DNA of 7,048 nucleotides from Streptomyces caelestis. GTDB lineage: Bacteria > Actinomycetota > Actinomycetes > Streptomycetales > Streptomycetaceae. Within the stretch, counting starts at the first letter, position 1; each line of letters begins with the position of its first letter. The position numbers were made by a program, and so were the translations under genes. The stretch covers positions 1-7,048 of the forward strand of contig NZ_LGCN01000274.1 of assembly GCF_001279005.1 (NCBI RefSeq). The letters run 5' to 3'. Positions 6,166-7,048 of the stretch are shown here, piece after piece. The notes beneath the pieces are model-generated. The model was not told the DNA's origin. It did no database searches and worked only from the letters and a program-made list of their open reading frames with translations.

Positions 6166-6714
6166 ATGGGCGACACCTCCGGCCTCGGCGAGCCGACACT
6201 CGAAGAGCAGATCGCCGCGTACCAGCGCGAGTTCCAGGACCTCGACCCCCAGGTCGAGAAGATCGTCAACGCGCTGTCCCGCCTGAACCGCCGCATGAAC
6301 GTCGCCTACGGCCGTCAGACCGCCGAACTCGGCATCACCAACGCCGACTGGGAGGTCCTCAAGGCCCTCGTCCTCTCCGGCGCCCCGTATCGCATGGGCC
6401 CCGGCGACCTCGCCAAGCGCCTGGGGCTGACCCCGGCCGCCATGACCCACCGGATCGACCGCATGGTCACCGAGGGGCTGGTCGACCGGGAGCGGGACGA
6501 GACCAACCGGGTCCGTGTGATCGTGGAGCTGACCTCCGCCGGCCGCGAGAAGTGGCTCGAGGCGATGCGCCTCGCCACTGTCTTCGAGGAGGACCTCCTC
6601 CAGGACCTCGCCCCGGACGAGAGGGTGATGCTGGGCGAGGTGCTCACCCGCCTCCTGCGCCGGGTGGAACACGCCCAGCCGGACGCCGGCGGACGTCTCA
6701 GCGACCTGGACTGA
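6166..6714 (+). CDS. MarR-family transcriptional regulator
   Basis: A 182-residue winged helix-turn-helix regulator, acting as a dimer. The N-terminal helix (about 20-57, ending YGRQTAELGIT) and the C-terminal helices (about 125-170) form the dimer part. The DNA-binding domain runs from DWEVLKALVLSG (61-72) through DLAKRLGLTPAAMTHRIDRMVTEGLV (81-106). The recognition helix is at about 89-103 and the wing is RERDETNRVRVIVELTSAGREKW (108-130). This is a full-length, intact member. The N-terminal extension of about 30 acidic residues is slightly longer than in minimal MarR proteins. ATG 6166 has no Shine-Dalgarno, but a candidate promoter places the transcript start there. It is divergent from the MFS transporter across a 111-base gap with tandem operator-like repeats, so it probably represses the pump until a ligand binds. 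Confidence 0.95.
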   Translation: MGDTSGLGEPTLEEQIAAYQREFQDLDPQVEKIVNALSRLNRRMNVAYGRQTAELGITNADWEVLKALVLSGAPYRMGPGDLAKRLGLTPAAMTHRIDRMVTEGLVDRERDETNRVRVIVELTSAGREKWLEAMRLATVFEEDLLQDLAPDERVMLGEVLTRLLRRVEHAQPDAGGRLSDLD

Positions 6715-6716
6715 AA

Positions 6717-6755
6717 GATCTTGGCCAGGGGCGCTTGACAGCCCCCTGGCCGATC
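6717..6755 (+). terminator. Hairpin after the MarR gene, overlapping an rRNA promoter
   Basis: A perfect 9-bp stem, GGCCAGGGG (6723-6731) with CCCCTGGCC (6743-6751). It can extend through GATC (6717-6720) with GATC (6752-6755) across a TT bulge at 6721-6722. The 11-base loop contains TTGACA, the -35 of the promoter described separately. The hairpin starts 3 bases after the MarR stop and lacks a U tract. A terminator insulating the rRNA operon from the upstream gene is the likely role. Confidence 0.7.
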
Positions 6756-6763
6756 CGTAAGGT
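6735..6763 (+). promoter_or_regulatory. Strong vegetative promoter, probable rRNA operon upstream promoter
   Basis: TTGACA (6735-6740, perfect consensus), a 17-base spacer, then TAAGGT (6758-6763) matches the principal sigma factor (HrdB-type) promoter consensus of Streptomyces. Transcription would start near 6770 and run rightwards. Streptomyces rRNA operons use several tandem promoters of this kind, and the downstream leader sequence supports this assignment. Confidence 0.78.
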
Positions 6764-6799
6764 TCTTCGGGTTGCCACGGGGCCGTAACGGTTCTTCGG
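6755..6799 (+). repeat. Direct repeat of the promoter -10/start region
   Basis: CCGTAAGGTTCTTCGG (6755-6770) recurs as CCGTAACGGTTCTTCGG (6783-6799), differing by one inserted C, with a 28-base period. GTTGCC (6771-6776) and GGCAAC (6798-6803) are also complementary. The second copy has no -35 partner, so it is not an obvious promoter. Confidence 0.7.
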
Positions 6800-6871
6800 C
6801 AACACCTTCCGCCGCGACTGCGGCACTCAAAACCTCAGCACAACCTCCCAGCGGGAAAGATTTCGGCGTGC

Positions 6872-6925
6872 CCGAATTCAATTCCAACCCTCGATTTGAG
6901 GAACGCGAAGAGAGTCCGCTAAGGT
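6872..6925 (+). promoter_or_regulatory. Second rRNA operon promoter with an A+T-rich upstream block
   Basis: TTGAGG (6896-6901), an 18-base spacer and TAAGGT (6920-6925) form a promoter with the same -10 as the one at 6735-6763. The block GAATTCAATTCC (6874-6885) falls at about -58 to -47 from the predicted start near 6932, where an UP element would be. The organisation fits the tandem promoters of Streptomyces rRNA operons. Confidence 0.72.
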
Positions 6926-7048
6926 TTGAGACGTCGGAACGGCCCAACAGCCGTGAAGACAGCCCGCTCCGACCGGGAATCAGGCCCGAAAGGATCTGAT
7001 AGAGTCGGAACCGCCGGAAAGGGAAACGCGGAAGCGGGACCCCGGAAA
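6926..7048 (+). other. rRNA operon leader, upstream of a 16S gene beyond the window
   Basis: The purine-rich sequence with AAAGGATCTGATAGAGTCGG (6989-7008) followed by GGAAAGGGAAACG is characteristic of the precursor leader before Streptomyces 16S rRNA genes; I recognise it from memory, without a search. GTCGGAAC[G/C]GCC occurs at 6933-6944 and 7004-7015. TAGAGT (7000-7005) resembles a -10 box but has no -35 at normal spacing. The mature 16S sequence is not reached within the window. Confidence 0.75.

Noticed and set aside
6772..6999. 75-codon plus-strand open frame after the MarR gene
   Set aside because: It lies across the two rRNA promoters and leader, has no ribosome binding site and no recognisable fold.
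7000..7005. TAGAGT as a third rRNA promoter -10 box
   Set aside because: No -35-like hexamer lies 16-19 bases upstream; it is better explained as part of the leader.
1..7048. Mobile element, prophage, CRISPR array or tRNA genes
   Set aside because: No transposase, integrase, spaced repeats, terminal inverted repeats or cloverleaf structures were seen, and the gene content is conventional chromosomal.

Overview
The window is about 70% G+C and has the strong third-position G/C bias of an actinomycete chromosome. The protein families, the use of GTG starts and the sequence at the right end, which looks like a Streptomyces rRNA operon leader, all point to Streptomyces. This assignment comes from recognising sequence character, not from a search.

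Layout, left to right. Positions 1-380 hold no gene I can support: a very G+C-rich stretch with short repeats and hairpins. Next is a TetR-family regulator on the minus strand (381-1130). A 378-base divergent region carries an inverted repeat just upstream of the regulator's start. A type II NADH dehydrogenase-like flavoprotein follows on the plus strand (1509-2888), with two small hairpins over its stop codon. Then comes a PAS / SpoIIE-type PP2C phosphatase / RsbW-like ATPase fusion (3061-4710, plus). It ends in a perfect 13-bp hairpin that separates it from a convergent MFS transporter (4768-6054, minus). The transporter is divergent from a MarR-family regulator (6166-6714, plus), and the A+T-richer gap between them carries tandem operator-like repeats. 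The last 334 bases appear to be the promoter and leader region of an rRNA operon. They contain a consensus TTGACA-17-TAAGGT promoter whose -35 box lies in the loop of a hairpin following the MarR gene, a second promoter TTGAGG-18-TAAGGT with an A+T-rich block upstream, and the start of the characteristic leader. The 16S gene itself would begin beyond the right edge.

How the parts work together (inference). The MarR/MFS pair is a typical ligand-responsive efflux module in which the regulator probably represses the pump and perhaps itself. The TetR protein probably binds its own upstream palindrome and may also affect the divergent flavoprotein gene. The flavoprotein would pass electrons from NADH to menaquinone without pumping protons. 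The PAS-PP2C-ATPase protein resembles the orphan partner-switching regulators that are abundant in Streptomyces; no anti-sigma or anti-anti-sigma partner is encoded here. I see no phage genes, insertion sequences, CRISPR array, tRNA or biosynthetic cluster. This is mostly a conventional chromosomal region, and its most interesting part is the overlapping hairpin and rRNA promoter at the right end.
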